Origin: Lentisphaerota bacterium
Lineage (GTDB): Bacteria; Verrucomicrobiota; Lentisphaeria; Oligosphaerales; JABHEG01
Assembly (NCBI GenBank): GCA_018676675.1
Contig: JABHEG010000357.1
Span: 1-57,123 of the forward strand
Length of the DNA stretch: 57,123 nucleotides
Reading direction: 5' to 3'
The translations under genes were made by a program, and so were the position numbers. Shown here one piece after another: positions 44,701 to 53,526 of the stretch. The notes beneath the pieces were generated by a model. The model saw only the letters and a program-made list of their open reading frames with translations. It was not told the DNA's origin and did no database searches. Positions within the stretch are counted from its first letter, which is position 1, and each line of letters begins with the position of its first letter.

Positions 44701-45502
44701 CGACAAACGTATGGATAACCCGCACGAACGGCTGACCGGCATAGAGATGAACGCGGGTCACATACTCAAGTAGGCCCGTGCCCGCAGCATCCCGATACCA
44801 ACCGGTCGCCTTCACTACTACTCGCAACGCCCCCCGCGTCTCGACCTCCAGCCTGTAGTCTTCAGGTCGATCAGACGTGACGTAGCGGGTGCCATTCTGA
44901 TCGACGACATCCATTCGGCGCCGGGCCTGCAACTTGGGTTCACCGCCAAGCCACACGCCGCTCATCAGGTGCGACTTGCGGCGGCTGAACTCCACACGCA
45001 GGGCCCCCGTAGACACCGTGACCCCGTCAACACTGTCCGCTACGGTGAGTTGAGATTCGAGCTCCGCGCGTTGAACGGCCGTACCATACTCAAGAGCATA
45101 CGTGGCGCCCTTCCGAGCGGACATGTCTACCAGAACCCACTTTATGTCTCCATCCGGGCCATCCCACGTCGCCGTCCTGAGCACTTGCACGGGGACGCCG
45201 ATGCCGGCACCGTCCACCACCCGAATGTTGCCCGCGGATGCCAATGCGCCTCGCGGAAAGGGCACGCCGAAGGTCACCGGCCAGGCGGGCAGTTCCAGTT
45301 CTTCCGGGTAGTCAAGACGCAGGGGGATCCGTCCCGAACTCGCACGCGGGACCGTGCGAGTGAACTGTGGCAGGTACCCCTCCGTGGACTGCCCCTCGGC
45401 AAGAGACACAAAGGAGCAAAGCGCCGCCATGACGGCGCTCAACACGAAGGCCCCGGCACCAGTGACAACACCCGGGACACGCAAAACCTGTCGAGCGGAC
45501 AT
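41726..45502 (-). CDS. Secreted exo-rhamnogalacturonan-lyase-like (PcRGLX/YetA-type) protein with C-terminal LamG domain
   Basis: A 1258-residue exported protein from the ATG at 45502, preceded by GGAGGAG; the frame runs to 45613 without support. The signal peptide region is GAGAFVLSAVMAALCSFVSL. The N-terminal beta domain (LPAWPVTFGVPFPRGALASA), the RVIHTFVVHFDTD strand and a helical, toroid-like middle (about 470-830; DHGDVNYVVNWDEENQRWWE, GGNGGIIHYGGNVYDVGCDS) resemble the PcRGLX/YetA-like RIFT-barrel family, which includes rhamnogalacturonan exo-lyases. The C-terminal ~170 residues are a LamG fold (GTLEFWLRPDWDPDD, GVWNHVAVVWDFE). The family assignment is from memory; the LamG and export signals are clear. 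It is divergent from the alpha/beta hydrolase. Confidence 0.65.
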   Translation of the reverse strand: MSARQVLRVPGVVTGAGAFVLSAVMAALCSFVSLAEGQSTEGYLPQFTRTVPRASSGRIPLRLDYPEELELPAWPVTFGVPFPRGALASAGNIRVVDGAGIGVPVQVLRTATWDGPDGDIKWVLVDMSARKGATYALEYGTAVQRAELESQLTVADSVDGVTVSTGALRVEFSRRKSHLMSGVWLGGEPKLQARRRMDVVDQNGTRYVTSDRPEDYRLEVETRGALRVVVKATGWYRDAAGTGLLEYVTRVHLYAGQPFVRVIHTFVVHFDTDKTFLRDVAIPFDAPTGTARKAVFQLGTGFGAEVERTTLPARLVQDSTNHFSLMEAGELLTEGKRVGGWVVHGSEHGVMAVALRNMWQDHPKELEATEDGVIAHLWPAHSERMLDFRASSVLGPERYERLDGVYHQRWYEGGLDKYDQAMGLAKTNELIVAFSDDLDGKGAMATCAAQEKPPFVVADSDWMCRTDVFGPLHPRDPERYPEIEKTFDVAFGRYEFLRDHLDNYGFFDHGDVNYVVNWDEENQRWWERPWRRMASRFYGISVMPWTMFARSGDRRYLQWAIDNAKHVMDIDMTHVTADVPGYPYPKWKGGRFGGNGGIIHYGGNVYDVGCDSHVTPWLYYYYLTGYRRAWDVFHEEGEFYLNLNKPGFLGSGHLRRYAHRMTGGSLRLLTQYWWATWDQRYLDLAHTQAEHCYEAAAKSNGVIRHDDVYMNPGLVTYYQATGDERMKAIILNNMKEAQSGRLVMGDPRGYTFYGPSMAYYFTGDTSYLGRPLAWLQQYLKDVNVGEDPLHRGIPEGHWDMCHNCVHLLYAPYLLGALATLDRPIEPAPPVDLSASNSEVWLSNPDGRAFDVPVEWVCYKRPYFIGVSLRQWASHCRRAKLQAEIVVLDPDGNTVASAPVRFDPDASSGIVDMSVPEGKAGMYRVAMRGADKVPMKIRLRGHVPYQWVYPLERNAISKATDLYVRTPQAAEAFTIRYKLLALRVSVEVSVLDSQGEIVVSERHKIGSSPLGAWVTKELPVPEHERGKLWCIRVRPPGGDNQEMLLRVEGTVPVASTRPDAFFTPESLPVVRAPVPAAAPPTVTEPVRVVPAGETFRIPRGKRVEGTRYEGVDETRGTLEFWLRPDWDPDDITDGNILTWGQMRLYRRSQVGTYLKLGAAYLQSGYWLKPGVWNHVAVVWDFEAERDKAWICINGTVFGKPYGGRRGELTNWTSDELTIGGNAAFHITGLRIWDHDRRAQLGKGLLSSPPDQHSLYPAAP

Positions 45503-45644
45503 GAGTAGGCTCCTCCGTCTATCTTCCGCCGCACAACCCCGGGCAACTCCGGGCGCTCTCAGGGCGCACAGCATGACAGCAGTGGTGACGTGGTATATAT
45601 ATGGAGTCAACACCCAGGTAGCAAACCGCAGCTGGAGTCAAGCC
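45503..45644. promoter_or_regulatory. Divergent promoter region
   Basis: This 142-bp gap separates the leftward lyase-like gene from the rightward alpha/beta hydrolase and should contain both promoters. An AT-rich patch (TGGTATATATATGGAG, 45590-45605) inside the GC-rich surroundings is a plausible -10 area. No operator is assigned. Confidence 0.35.
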
Positions 45645-46595
45645 ATGCAAGGGAAATGTGGTGGTCTGAGCCATCATGTGTCATTCATGCTCGCCGTGGC
45701 AGCGTCTCTGTCAGCGGAACCAGCAGGGAACATGAGACCCCGAAGACAGTCCGCAGGAGCTGACAAGCCCACGCCAACCCACGCCGACGTCAGCTACGGT
45801 CCACACGCGCAAAACGTGTTCGACATTTGGCTCCCTGAGCAGGAGAAGCCGGCACCGTTGGTGCTGTTCATCCACGGTGGAGGTTTCCGTGGAGGAAGCA
45901 AGAACCAGCTTGGACGAAGCACCGTGCGACAGTATCTGAATGCGGGGATCGCAGTCGGAGCGATCGAGTATCGGTTTGTTTCGCATGCCAAACTCCCTGC
46001 GGCTCACCACGACTGCCGCCGCGCTCTTCAGTTGATCAGGAGCAAGGCCGAAGAGTGGAACGTCGACAAGACACGTGTTGGGGCTTTCGGAGGCTCCGCG
46101 GGGGCACAGATCTGCATGTGGCTCGCTTTCCACAGCGACATGGCCGACCCGACTAGTGACGACCCCATCGCGCGTGAATCAACGCGGTTAACCTGCGTGG
46201 CCACCACCGGCGGCCAGACGACCATGGATTTCTCCTGGTGGCAGAGGTGGATCCCCGGGTACGACTCCCCACACCGAGACCCAAAGGAGTCGTTCGACTA
46301 CAACTCTGCGGAGGAACTCCAGGCAATCGTGGCCGACATCTCCGCCCTGTCGCTGGTCTCCCCGGAGGACCCGCCGATCCACATGCAGTATGGTCAGAAC
46401 CCCAACGACCCCATTCCGGCCGATCCCCGCAAGGCACGAGGCTGGAAAATTCATCATGTCATGTTCGGAATTAAGCTCAAGGAACGCATGGACGAGCTCG
46501 GCGTCGAGGCCATCCTGCAACACCGAGGGTTGCCAAGCTCATATGGCTCAAAGGAACGATTTGTCATCAAGAAACTCACCGAAAAGGGAGGATAG
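45645..46595 (+). CDS. Alpha/beta hydrolase (carbohydrate esterase-like)
   Basis: A 316-residue serine hydrolase. The oxyanion motif HGGGFRGGSK and the nucleophile elbow FGGSAGAQICMWLA (GxSxG with serine) are present; the fold is of the BD-FAE/esterase-lipase type (VFDIWLPEQEKPAPLVLFIH, RALQLIRSKAEEWNVDKTRV). The ATG at 45645 has GGAG 9 bases upstream; a short hydrophobic N-terminus (HVSFMLAVAASLSAEPAG) suggests export. The longer frame from 45354 lies opposite the lyase-like gene. The following gene starts 6 bp later, making an operon with the PmoA-like protein. It may deacetylate plant-type polysaccharides, an inference from context. Confidence 0.85.
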   Translation: MQGKCGGLSHHVSFMLAVAASLSAEPAGNMRPRRQSAGADKPTPTHADVSYGPHAQNVFDIWLPEQEKPAPLVLFIHGGGFRGGSKNQLGRSTVRQYLNAGIAVGAIEYRFVSHAKLPAAHHDCRRALQLIRSKAEEWNVDKTRVGAFGGSAGAQICMWLAFHSDMADPTSDDPIARESTRLTCVATTGGQTTMDFSWWQRWIPGYDSPHRDPKESFDYNSAEELQAIVADISALSLVSPEDPPIHMQYGQNPNDPIPADPRKARGWKIHHVMFGIKLKERMDELGVEAILQHRGLPSSYGSKERFVIKKLTEKGG

Positions 46596-46601
46596 CTTCG
46601 T

Positions 46602-49600
46602 ATGAGCATCCGCCTCTCAAGGGTGGGGACGTCTGAGCTCGCCGCGTGCGCAGCTGGCGCGTTCCTGCTGATGAGCACGGCACGAAGCCTGCATGCCGAG
46701 CTGACCGTGGCTACCGATGCGAACGGCCAAGTGCTTGTTCAGGACGGGGGCCGCCCGGTGTTGCGCTACAACGCCCGGACCGTGCCCGTCCCGGACGGTG
46801 TGAGCGGCATCTACGCCGTCGCTCGAAGCGGCTACATCCACCCTCTGTTCGGCCCGGACGGAACCGTACTGACCGCCGACTACAGCAAGGACCACCCTCA
46901 CCACCGCGGCATCTATTGGGCCTGGCCGGAAGTGACCTACAAGGGCAAGACACACGACCTCCATGCGCTTCAGGGCGTTTTCTCCCGCCCTGAGGGAGTC
47001 CCACACTGGGAAACGAACGGCGACGCGGCAACGCTCGAGGCCACCAGCCGATGGCTGTGGGAGAACAAGACGCCCATCGTGCGCGAAGCGGTCCAGATCG
47101 ACATCGATGCCGCAACCTCGGAAATGCGAGTGGTCGACCTGACGTTCAGCTACGAGGCACTGGAGCCCGGCGTCACCATCGCCAGGCGAGGCCGTGAGGC
47201 CTACGGCGGATTGAATGTTCGACTGTCCACACGAGAACAGCAGCAGATGGTCACCCACACGGGCCTTCCCTGCTTTCCCGCTACTCAAGCCTGGGGTGAG
47301 GTCATCGGTATCCCCCCGGGCGGCGCTGACCCCGTTGGTGTGCTCATCCTGCAACACCCGGGAAACGTGGGCTACCCAGAGGACTGGATTCAGTACCCGA
47401 AGCTCAACTGGCTGCAGCCAGCGTTTCCAGCCAGTGGCACAGCCCACGAGCTGTTGGCAGGAGAAGCGCTGACCCTCAAATACCGCATCATCGTCCGCAT
47501 GGGAAACGCTCTCAGCACGCCGCGCGAGGAACTGTGGCAGAGCTACCACAGTGATTGGAAGCCGTTCGGCAACCTCAAGGCCTATACGTTCGGGCAGGAC
47601 ACAGCATACCTGCGCAAGTGGAAACGCATCATCCGGACTTGCCCGCCGGAAGAGAGGGTAAAAGCGGAACCCGGCCTGCTTGGGCTTCTGGACACAGACG
47701 ATGTGCACGACGATCTCAAAGTCTGGGTCTGTGCTCAGCTCAAGCTTGCCGGAACACAGGCCGCTGTTCCGGCGCTCTTGTCAGCCTTGCGCCGACCGTC
47801 GCTTCCTGCCCCAGCCTGCCAAGCCCTGGAAGTCATTCCCGGGAAAGCCGTTGATCGGGCTCTTCGGGACGTCTTCCCGAGCTTGACATCACGTGCAAAG
47901 GCCCACGTTGCCGTGACCATGGCAAGTCGAGGCGACCTCGAGGCCATCGAGTTGCTCACGGCCGCCGCCAATGGCGACGATTCTGAGGTTTCGGTCCCAG
48001 CCATCCGAGCCTTGGGAATATTGGGCTCGCCGAACGCTTTGGTGGGCCTGCTCGGCCTTCGGGCGGTTCACCAGGAAACGGCGGCATGGCTCGATGCAAC
48101 TCTCCGCTGTATCCGAGCTCTGGTCACGGATTCGGAGACCGTACCCAGCCAGGCGCAAGATGTGCTCGGGCAAGTCCTTTCCTCTGACTCGGCTATCCAG
48201 CACCAGACGGCTGCACTGGCTATCCTGGCACAGATTGCCCCTGACCAAGCCATGCAGACCGCGCTGAATTGGTTGGTACATGGCCCGGCCACGAAACAGA
48301 GGGCCAGTGCGCTTGCCCTGTCTCTCCTGCCCACCGACGTCTTGCTCGCGGCTCTCACGCCTGCACTCCCGCAGCTCCAGGGAATGTCCCGGAGAATTGC
48401 CCTCGAGGAACTGGTGCGACGTCCTGGCGTACACGTCCGCGACATCGCAGTCGACCTGCTGAGCGATCCGGAGTGCTCGGAGACAGCTGCCCGGGCCCTG
48501 AGTCAGGTCGGCCATGCGGCTGACGTTCCGGCCTTGGCACGGATCAGTCTGGGAAGAGGCGGAAGCGCTGCAGCGGCCAGGGAAGCCCTACTCGCCATGG
48601 AGGGAAGAGGACTCGATGACGCAATCCGGGATCTGCTCCGGGCTGAGGAAGCAAATCTGCGTCGGTTGGGGGCTGATCTGCTGACCGCCCGACTGGGCCA
48701 GGGCTCCCTCCCCGACATGCTTCGGCTCACCGACGATCCAGACCGCAGGACGGCACGCCAGGCCTTTGCTGCTCTCGGCGATCACGGTGAACTCGGGGAA
48801 GCGATCGCCATCATCAGCCGGCTCGAGCACCTTCCACATGCCAGTCGTCCAGACGCGTACCGCGCGCTGGCCGCCATCAGCAGGCGTGAGGATAGCCCCG
48901 AAGCAGTCTTGAGCCCATTGCTGGCGGCCACCCGGAAACACAATCCCCTCTACCTCGATGTGCTTGGCAACCTGTACAACTTCCCCTCAGCAACATCGGA
49001 AGCGGTTTTGACAACAACGATGAACGAAGGCAAAACCGAGCTGGTCGAGAGAGCGGCCCGAGCCCTGCTCAGATGGCCCGCCCCACCAGGCAATGAGCTT
49101 CTCGCAGCGGTCAGGAAGGCCCTCGTGGACACCCCGCCGGGAGGATTGAGGCTGATCCTGAGCAAAGCGTGTGAGCATTTGGTGCTGCTTTCCACGGTGA
49201 ACCTGTGCAAGGGCCAAAACGTCACGTCCTCACACGCCTGGCAAGGAGGCTGGAGGCCCGAACTGGCCGTCGACGGGAAGGTTGCCAAAGACTCCTACTG
49301 GAGTTGTGCCTTCTCGCCCTCATCGATCACCGTGGATCTGGGCGCTCTGACAACAGTGGCTGCTCTGCGAGTTGTGAATTATTGGGATGGCGTCAGGTTC
49401 TACCAATACAGAGCTGAGTTGTCCCTTGATGGGGAAGACTGGCAGATGGCTGCTGACATGAGCACGAACACCAAGCCGGCAACAGAGCGTGGCGACCTCC
49501 ACTCGTTCGCACCGATCAGGGTCCGTTTTGTACGTGTGACTATGCTCAGGAACAGCGCCAATCCAGGCATGCATGTTGCTGAACTGCAAGCATTCAGCAG

Positions 49601-49619
49601 CGTCCCCTCAACGGAGTAA
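46602..49619 (+). CDS. Secreted PmoA-like (DUF6807) / HEAT repeat / discoidin protein
   Basis: A 1005-residue exported protein. The signal peptide is about 1-33 (LAACAAGAFLLMSTARSLHA). About 34-315 is the PmoA-like domain common in PVC bacteria (GYIHPLFGPDGTVLTADY, then SKDHPHHRGIYWAWPEV), unrelated to true methane oxygenase activity despite its name. About 340-870 is an array of HEAT-like helical repeats (VPAIRALGILGSPNALVGLL, DVPALARISLGRGGSAAARE-like). The last ~135 residues are an F5/8 type C (discoidin) domain (WRPELAVDGKVAKDSYWSC, ITVDLGALTTVAALRVVNYW), expected to bind glycans. It is 6 bp after the hydrolase and 6 bp before the Tat oxidoreductase gene. Confidence 0.82.
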   Translation: MSIRLSRVGTSELAACAAGAFLLMSTARSLHAELTVATDANGQVLVQDGGRPVLRYNARTVPVPDGVSGIYAVARSGYIHPLFGPDGTVLTADYSKDHPHHRGIYWAWPEVTYKGKTHDLHALQGVFSRPEGVPHWETNGDAATLEATSRWLWENKTPIVREAVQIDIDAATSEMRVVDLTFSYEALEPGVTIARRGREAYGGLNVRLSTREQQQMVTHTGLPCFPATQAWGEVIGIPPGGADPVGVLILQHPGNVGYPEDWIQYPKLNWLQPAFPASGTAHELLAGEALTLKYRIIVRMGNALSTPREELWQSYHSDWKPFGNLKAYTFGQDTAYLRKWKRIIRTCPPEERVKAEPGLLGLLDTDDVHDDLKVWVCAQLKLAGTQAAVPALLSALRRPSLPAPACQALEVIPGKAVDRALRDVFPSLTSRAKAHVAVTMASRGDLEAIELLTAAANGDDSEVSVPAIRALGILGSPNALVGLLGLRAVHQETAAWLDATLRCIRALVTDSETVPSQAQDVLGQVLSSDSAIQHQTAALAILAQIAPDQAMQTALNWLVHGPATKQRASALALSLLPTDVLLAALTPALPQLQGMSRRIALEELVRRPGVHVRDIAVDLLSDPECSETAARALSQVGHAADVPALARISLGRGGSAAAAREALLAMEGRGLDDAIRDLLRAEEANLRRLGADLLTARLGQGSLPDMLRLTDDPDRRTARQAFAALGDHGELGEAIAIISRLEHLPHASRPDAYRALAAISRREDSPEAVLSPLLAATRKHNPLYLDVLGNLYNFPSATSEAVLTTTMNEGKTELVERAARALLRWPAPPGNELLAAVRKALVDTPPGGLRLILSKACEHLVLLSTVNLCKGQNVTSSHAWQGGWRPELAVDGKVAKDSYWSCAFSPSSITVDLGALTTVAALRVVNYWDGVRFYQYRAELSLDGEDWQMAADMSTNTKPATERGDLHSFAPIRVRFVRVTMLRNSANPGMHVAELQAFSSVPSTE

Positions 49620-49625
49620 CTGCGC

Positions 49626-50939
49626 ATGCAACGAATGGAGAAAGAGATAATGCGGACTCCCTCCCGGGGCTCACGCAGAGCCTTCCTCAAGGCTGCCGGC
49701 GCAACGGCGCTGGCCCCGATGCTCGTTCCGTCCCGGGCCCTCGGGCTGGGGCGCGAGATGGCTCCGAGCAATCGCATCAGTGTCGGGCTGATCGGCTGCG
49801 GAGGCAGAATGAACGGGGTGGCCGCGGCGCTGGCCCGGGTACCCGGGGTTGAGATCCGCGCTGTCTGTGACGTCTACGATCCCAACCGGGAGCGGTTCCG
49901 TAAACAATACAAACTGGGGAAGGACGACAGTGTTCGGGACTTCAGAGAGCTCATCGCCCGCGACGACATCGATGCGGTTGCCATCGCGTCACCGGATCAC
50001 TGGCACGTGCCTCAATCGATCGCGGCCATCAGGGCAGGCAAAGACGTCTACTGTGAGAAGCCATTGAGCAACACCATTGCTGAGGGTCGAGCCCTCGCAG
50101 ACACCGTCGCCCGCTATGGCGCGATCTTCCAACACGGGACGCAACTGCACTCGGCCAGCGGCACGCGCAGAGCTTGTGAGCTGGTGCGGAACGGGTACGT
50201 CGGCGAACTGAAACAGATCATCATCGGCTCCCCCCCCGGGCGAGGCACGGGGGTACAAGCTGAAGCCCCCATCCCCAAGGAGCTCGATTACGACCTTTGG
50301 CTCGGTCCCGCCCCCGTTGCCCCATTCACGCCGGCCCGGGTCTTCCGACACGGCGGTTTGCCCGGGTGGTACTTCATCAGTGACTACAGCAAGTCGGGTT
50401 GGCTGGCCGGTTTTGGTGTTCATGACATCGATATCGCCCAGTGGGGCATGGGGCTCGAACGCAGCGGCCCCGTGTCCGTCGAGGGGCGAGGAGTCTACCC
50501 CCAGCAAGGTCTTTTCGACACGATCATGACCTTCCGCATCGAGTTCACCTACGCGAACGGCGTGAAGATCGTCATGACCGATACCGGGCAGAATCGGCAT
50601 GGAGTCAAGTTCATCGGTGAAGACGGCTGGGTCTTTACCCGAGGAGGCATTGAGGCCGAGCCCCGGTCGATCCTCGGGCAATCCCTCAAAGCCGGTGACA
50701 CCAGGCTCTACAGGAGTCCTGACCACGCCCAGAACTTTATTGACTGCGTGCGGTCGCGGCGCCAGACTATCACCCCAGCTGAGATCGCGCACCGAGCGAC
50801 GAGCACGGCCCTTCTCAGCGGAATTGCGTGCAAACTCGAACGTCCGTTGCGCTGGGATCCGGAGGCCGAGATCTTCCCCGAGGCCCAAGACGCAAACCGG
50901 TTGCTGAGCTGCGCGTTGCGGGCCCCCTGGGTGCTATGA
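49626..50939 (+). CDS. Gfo/Idh/MocA oxidoreductase with Tat signal
   Basis: A 437-residue NAD(P)-dependent sugar oxidoreductase-type protein. The N-terminal SRRAFLKAAGATALAPMLVP is a twin-arginine signal, so it is exported folded with its cofactor. The Rossmann start ISVGLIGCGGRMNGVAAAL, the DVYDPNRERF segment and the conserved EKPLSNT motif (catalytic lysine region) are clear; the C-terminal alpha/beta domain includes WYFISDYSKSGWLAGFGVHD, then IDIAQWG. Starts at 49626, 49635 or 49650 are all possible. Secreted members of this family are abundant in PVC bacteria; some are glycoside-hydrolase-like (GH109). It probably belongs to the operon starting at 45645. Confidence 0.93.
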   Translation: MQRMEKEIMRTPSRGSRRAFLKAAGATALAPMLVPSRALGLGREMAPSNRISVGLIGCGGRMNGVAAALARVPGVEIRAVCDVYDPNRERFRKQYKLGKDDSVRDFRELIARDDIDAVAIASPDHWHVPQSIAAIRAGKDVYCEKPLSNTIAEGRALADTVARYGAIFQHGTQLHSASGTRRACELVRNGYVGELKQIIIGSPPGRGTGVQAEAPIPKELDYDLWLGPAPVAPFTPARVFRHGGLPGWYFISDYSKSGWLAGFGVHDIDIAQWGMGLERSGPVSVEGRGVYPQQGLFDTIMTFRIEFTYANGVKIVMTDTGQNRHGVKFIGEDGWVFTRGGIEAEPRSILGQSLKAGDTRLYRSPDHAQNFIDCVRSRRQTITPAEIAHRATSTALLSGIACKLERPLRWDPEAEIFPEAQDANRLLSCALRAPWVL

Positions 50940-51014
50940 CCGTATGGATTGCGCAGGCCGCAAGATAGAGCCCGATCCGGCCAGGCGCTGGAAGGAGAAA
51001 AGGGAGCAGGAACG

Positions 51015-52097
51015 ATGAACGGAAAACTCGGCGTTCTGATCCATGGAGCCGGCTGGGTGTCGACCCAGCATGTGGACGCATTCAAGACCAATCCACACAC
51101 CGATGTCGTGGCCATTTCAAGCCGCAAACTCAGCAGCGCTCAAGCGCGGGCCGACGAAGCAGGGCTGGATGTGCCTTGCTTCGATTCCCTCGACAAAGCC
51201 CTGCAGACTCAGGGGGTCGACATCGTCAGCATCTGCACACCTCAGCACGTCCATACCGAGAACGTCATTGCCGCTGCCCGAGCCGGCAAACACCTGGTCA
51301 TCGAGAAGCCCTTGTGCAACAGCGTTTCCGACGGTCGGGCCATGGCGGCGGCCATCCGAGCGGCCGGCGTCAAGACCGTGGTCTGCTTCGTGCTGCGTTG
51401 GAATCCTCTTTTTCAGACGATCAAACGGCTGTTGGCTGACGACGCCTTGGGACACGTTTACGCCGTCGAGACGGGCTACCAGAGCTACAATGGTGACTGG
51501 TGGAGTGGCTATGGCGATGCACGCACCAAGGCCGGGGGTGTCAGCTCCATGCTGGTCGGGGGGTGTCACGCCGTCGATGCGTTACGTTGGTTTGCCGACC
51601 CGACCGAGTTTGGTGCTGCTGATCCGGTTGAGGTGTTTGCCTACGCCGGTGGTGCCCGGGGATCGTCAACGCGCCAATACAACCCCAGCACCAACGACTG
51701 GCATGAAGGCGAACCGTTGGAGTACGAGGGCTGTGAGATGGCCTTGGTCAAGTTCAGCAACGGAGTCATCGGCAAGATCACAGTAAACCACGAGTGCATC
51801 CAGCCATACACCTTCCCCCTTGAAGTCTTCGGAGACCGTGGGACTATCCGCGACAACCGAGTCTGGTCACACAAGTTCCCGGGGCAGAAGGACTGGGTCG
51901 AGTTGCCGTGTATCGGCCCGGACAGCGCTGATGTGGCCCACCACCCCTTCCAAGGTGAGATGGATCACTTCGTCGATTGCATCCTGACAGACTGCGAGTC
52001 GCACTGCAACTTCGAGGATGCCTGGAAGACGCACGAAGTGGTCTTCGCCGCCCAGGAATGCTACCGCACCGGCCAGCCGGTCCATCTCCCGCTGTGA
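51015..52097 (+). CDS. Gfo/Idh/MocA oxidoreductase, cytosolic
   Basis: A 360-residue cytosolic paralogue. The ATG at 51015 follows GGGAGCAGGA and is preferred to an upstream start at 50949. It has LGVLIHGAGWVSTQHVDAF, VDIVSICTPQHVH, the EKPLCNS motif with its lysine, and the C-terminal substrate domain (KAGGVSSMLVGGCHAVDALR, where the histidine is a likely catalytic residue). No signal peptide is present, so it would act on imported sugars while the preceding Tat protein acts outside. It is 75 bp after that gene. The substrate is not known. Confidence 0.93.
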   Translation: MNGKLGVLIHGAGWVSTQHVDAFKTNPHTDVVAISSRKLSSAQARADEAGLDVPCFDSLDKALQTQGVDIVSICTPQHVHTENVIAAARAGKHLVIEKPLCNSVSDGRAMAAAIRAAGVKTVVCFVLRWNPLFQTIKRLLADDALGHVYAVETGYQSYNGDWWSGYGDARTKAGGVSSMLVGGCHAVDALRWFADPTEFGAADPVEVFAYAGGARGSSTRQYNPSTNDWHEGEPLEYEGCEMALVKFSNGVIGKITVNHECIQPYTFPLEVFGDRGTIRDNRVWSHKFPGQKDWVELPCIGPDSADVAHHPFQGEMDHFVDCILTDCESHCNFEDAWKTHEVVFAAQECYRTGQPVHLPL

Positions 52098-52200
52098 ATG
52101 GGTGACAGGAAGCCCGGCGTCGGTGCGCGTGGAGTGAGACAGACGCCCGGGCAAGGGGCAGGCGGGATGCCGATCGGGAGACCATGGACGGAACGAACCG

Positions 52201-53526
52201 TCACCGCCACAGGCGACGAAGAAACTCCTGCCCCGCCTGCCCCTCTGGTCCACACTCGGTCCATTGGCCGGACCGGAAGCGCTCGACATCGGCTCTGATG
52301 TCCGCCGCGCTTTGGTACCGGTCGCTCGGCATCTTCTGCAGCATCCGGGCAAGGATCTGCTCCAGCGGCGGCTCGATGACCATCCCCAATCGGCGCGGAG
52401 CAAGCGGACGTCGTCGGGCAATCTGTCTGCGCATGGAGCCCCATCTCTTCTCGGCAAACGGGAGCTGCCCGGTCAGGAGCTCATAGCAAAGGACTCCGAG
52501 GGAGAAGATGTCAGCTCGCTGGTCAGCGGTCTCGTCACTCCCCGCCCTCTCGGGGGCCATGTAGGCCGGGCTTCCCATCAGAGGGCCATCGCCGTCGGAC
52601 TGCCACAAGCCACCAAGCCGTGAGATGCCGAAATCGGTCACTTTGGCTCGCCCATCTGCGGTGAGCAGTACGTTGCTGGGCTTCACGTCTTGGTGCAGGA
52701 TGCCATTCTCATGGACCACGGACAGAGCATCGCAGATCTCCGAAATAACATCCAGCTTCTCCTCAAGAGTAAGTGAATCCTGCTGGATGTGTCGGGCGAG
52801 CGTCCCTCCGTCAACGTATTCCATCAGAATGAAGGGGAAGTCATACCCGGGCCCGATGCCGCACTCGAGAACCTTGACAATGCCATGATGATCGAGTCCC
52901 GAAACGATTTCGCCTTCGTGCAGGAAACGAACCAGGAGGTCAGAATATGGCGTGATGTGCCCCAGTTTCTGGAGGATCTTCATCGCGTATTGCGTGCCCC
53001 CCCTCTCCACCAGGAAGACTGTGGAGAAAGCCCCCAACCCAAGGGTCCGAATGAAGCGGTAGCCAAGGCGATGGAGGTGTCTCTCCGGTCCGCTCTCCTC
53101 CGCCTGTGAACTCGCGGCCGCTTGTGTCTGCCTTGCCGCCAACGCATCCGCCACGCAGTCGGCGAGTTTGTCGACCGTGATGGGCTTGGTCAGATAATCA
53201 CACGCTCCCTCTTTGATCGTGGCAACAGCGTCCTCAACCCGTGGCGCCCCCGTTATCAGCACCATCGCCGCTTCGTTAGACCATGTCGAACTCTGGCGAA
53301 ACAGCTCCACTCCCGAAAGCCCCGGAAGGTTCACATCACTCAAGACCAGATCGTAGGACTCCTTGACCAGACGATTGCTCGCGGAAAGGCCATCCTCGGC
53401 CTCTTCGACCTCATACCCCTCTGAGGAAAGGGCTTCGACAAAGAAAGTCCGCATAAGCGGATCATCCTCCACCACCAGAATCCGGGCCGAGGCCCCAAGT
53501 ACTTGAGTTGCTCTCTGTTCTGTCAC
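52201..53526 (-). CDS. Response-regulator receiver fused to a Ser/Thr protein kinase (module 2)
   Basis: A 441-residue paralogue of the protein at 10053-11339. Residues about 15-130 are a receiver with Glu20-Asp21-Asp22, phosphoacceptor Asp64 (LVLSDVNLPGLSG) and Lys114 (YLTKPI). Residues about 155-420 are a Hanks-type kinase with GLGAFS loop, Lys183 (YAMKIL), DFG 298-300 and APE 324-326. The catalytic loop reads HQD (278-280; LHQDVKPSNVLL) instead of HRD, so it is a non-RD kinase unlike module 1. It is the last gene of a leftward run behind the histidine kinase (115-bp gap) and two KaiB-like genes. Output is presumably phosphorylation of unknown proteins. Confidence 0.93.
   Translation of the reverse strand: MTEQRATQVLGASARILVVEDDPLMRTFFVEALSSEGYEVEEAEDGLSASNRLVKESYDLVLSDVNLPGLSGVELFRQSSTWSNEAAMVLITGAPRVEDAVATIKEGACDYLTKPITVDKLADCVADALAARQTQAAASSQAEESGPERHLHRLGYRFIRTLGLGAFSTVFLVERGGTQYAMKILQKLGHITPYSDLLVRFLHEGEIVSGLDHHGIVKVLECGIGPGYDFPFILMEYVDGGTLARHIQQDSLTLEEKLDVISEICDALSVVHENGILHQDVKPSNVLLTADGRAKVTDFGISRLGGLWQSDGDGPLMGSPAYMAPERAGSDETADQRADIFSLGVLCYELLTGQLPFAEKRWGSMRRQIARRRPLAPRRLGMVIEPPLEQILARMLQKMPSDRYQSAADIRADVERFRSGQWTECGPEGQAGQEFLRRLWR

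Noticed and set aside
42881..44773. Two long plus-strand frames opposite the lyase-like gene
   Set aside because: No signal peptide, motif or ribosome binding site; they mirror a continuous 1258-residue secreted protein on the minus strand.
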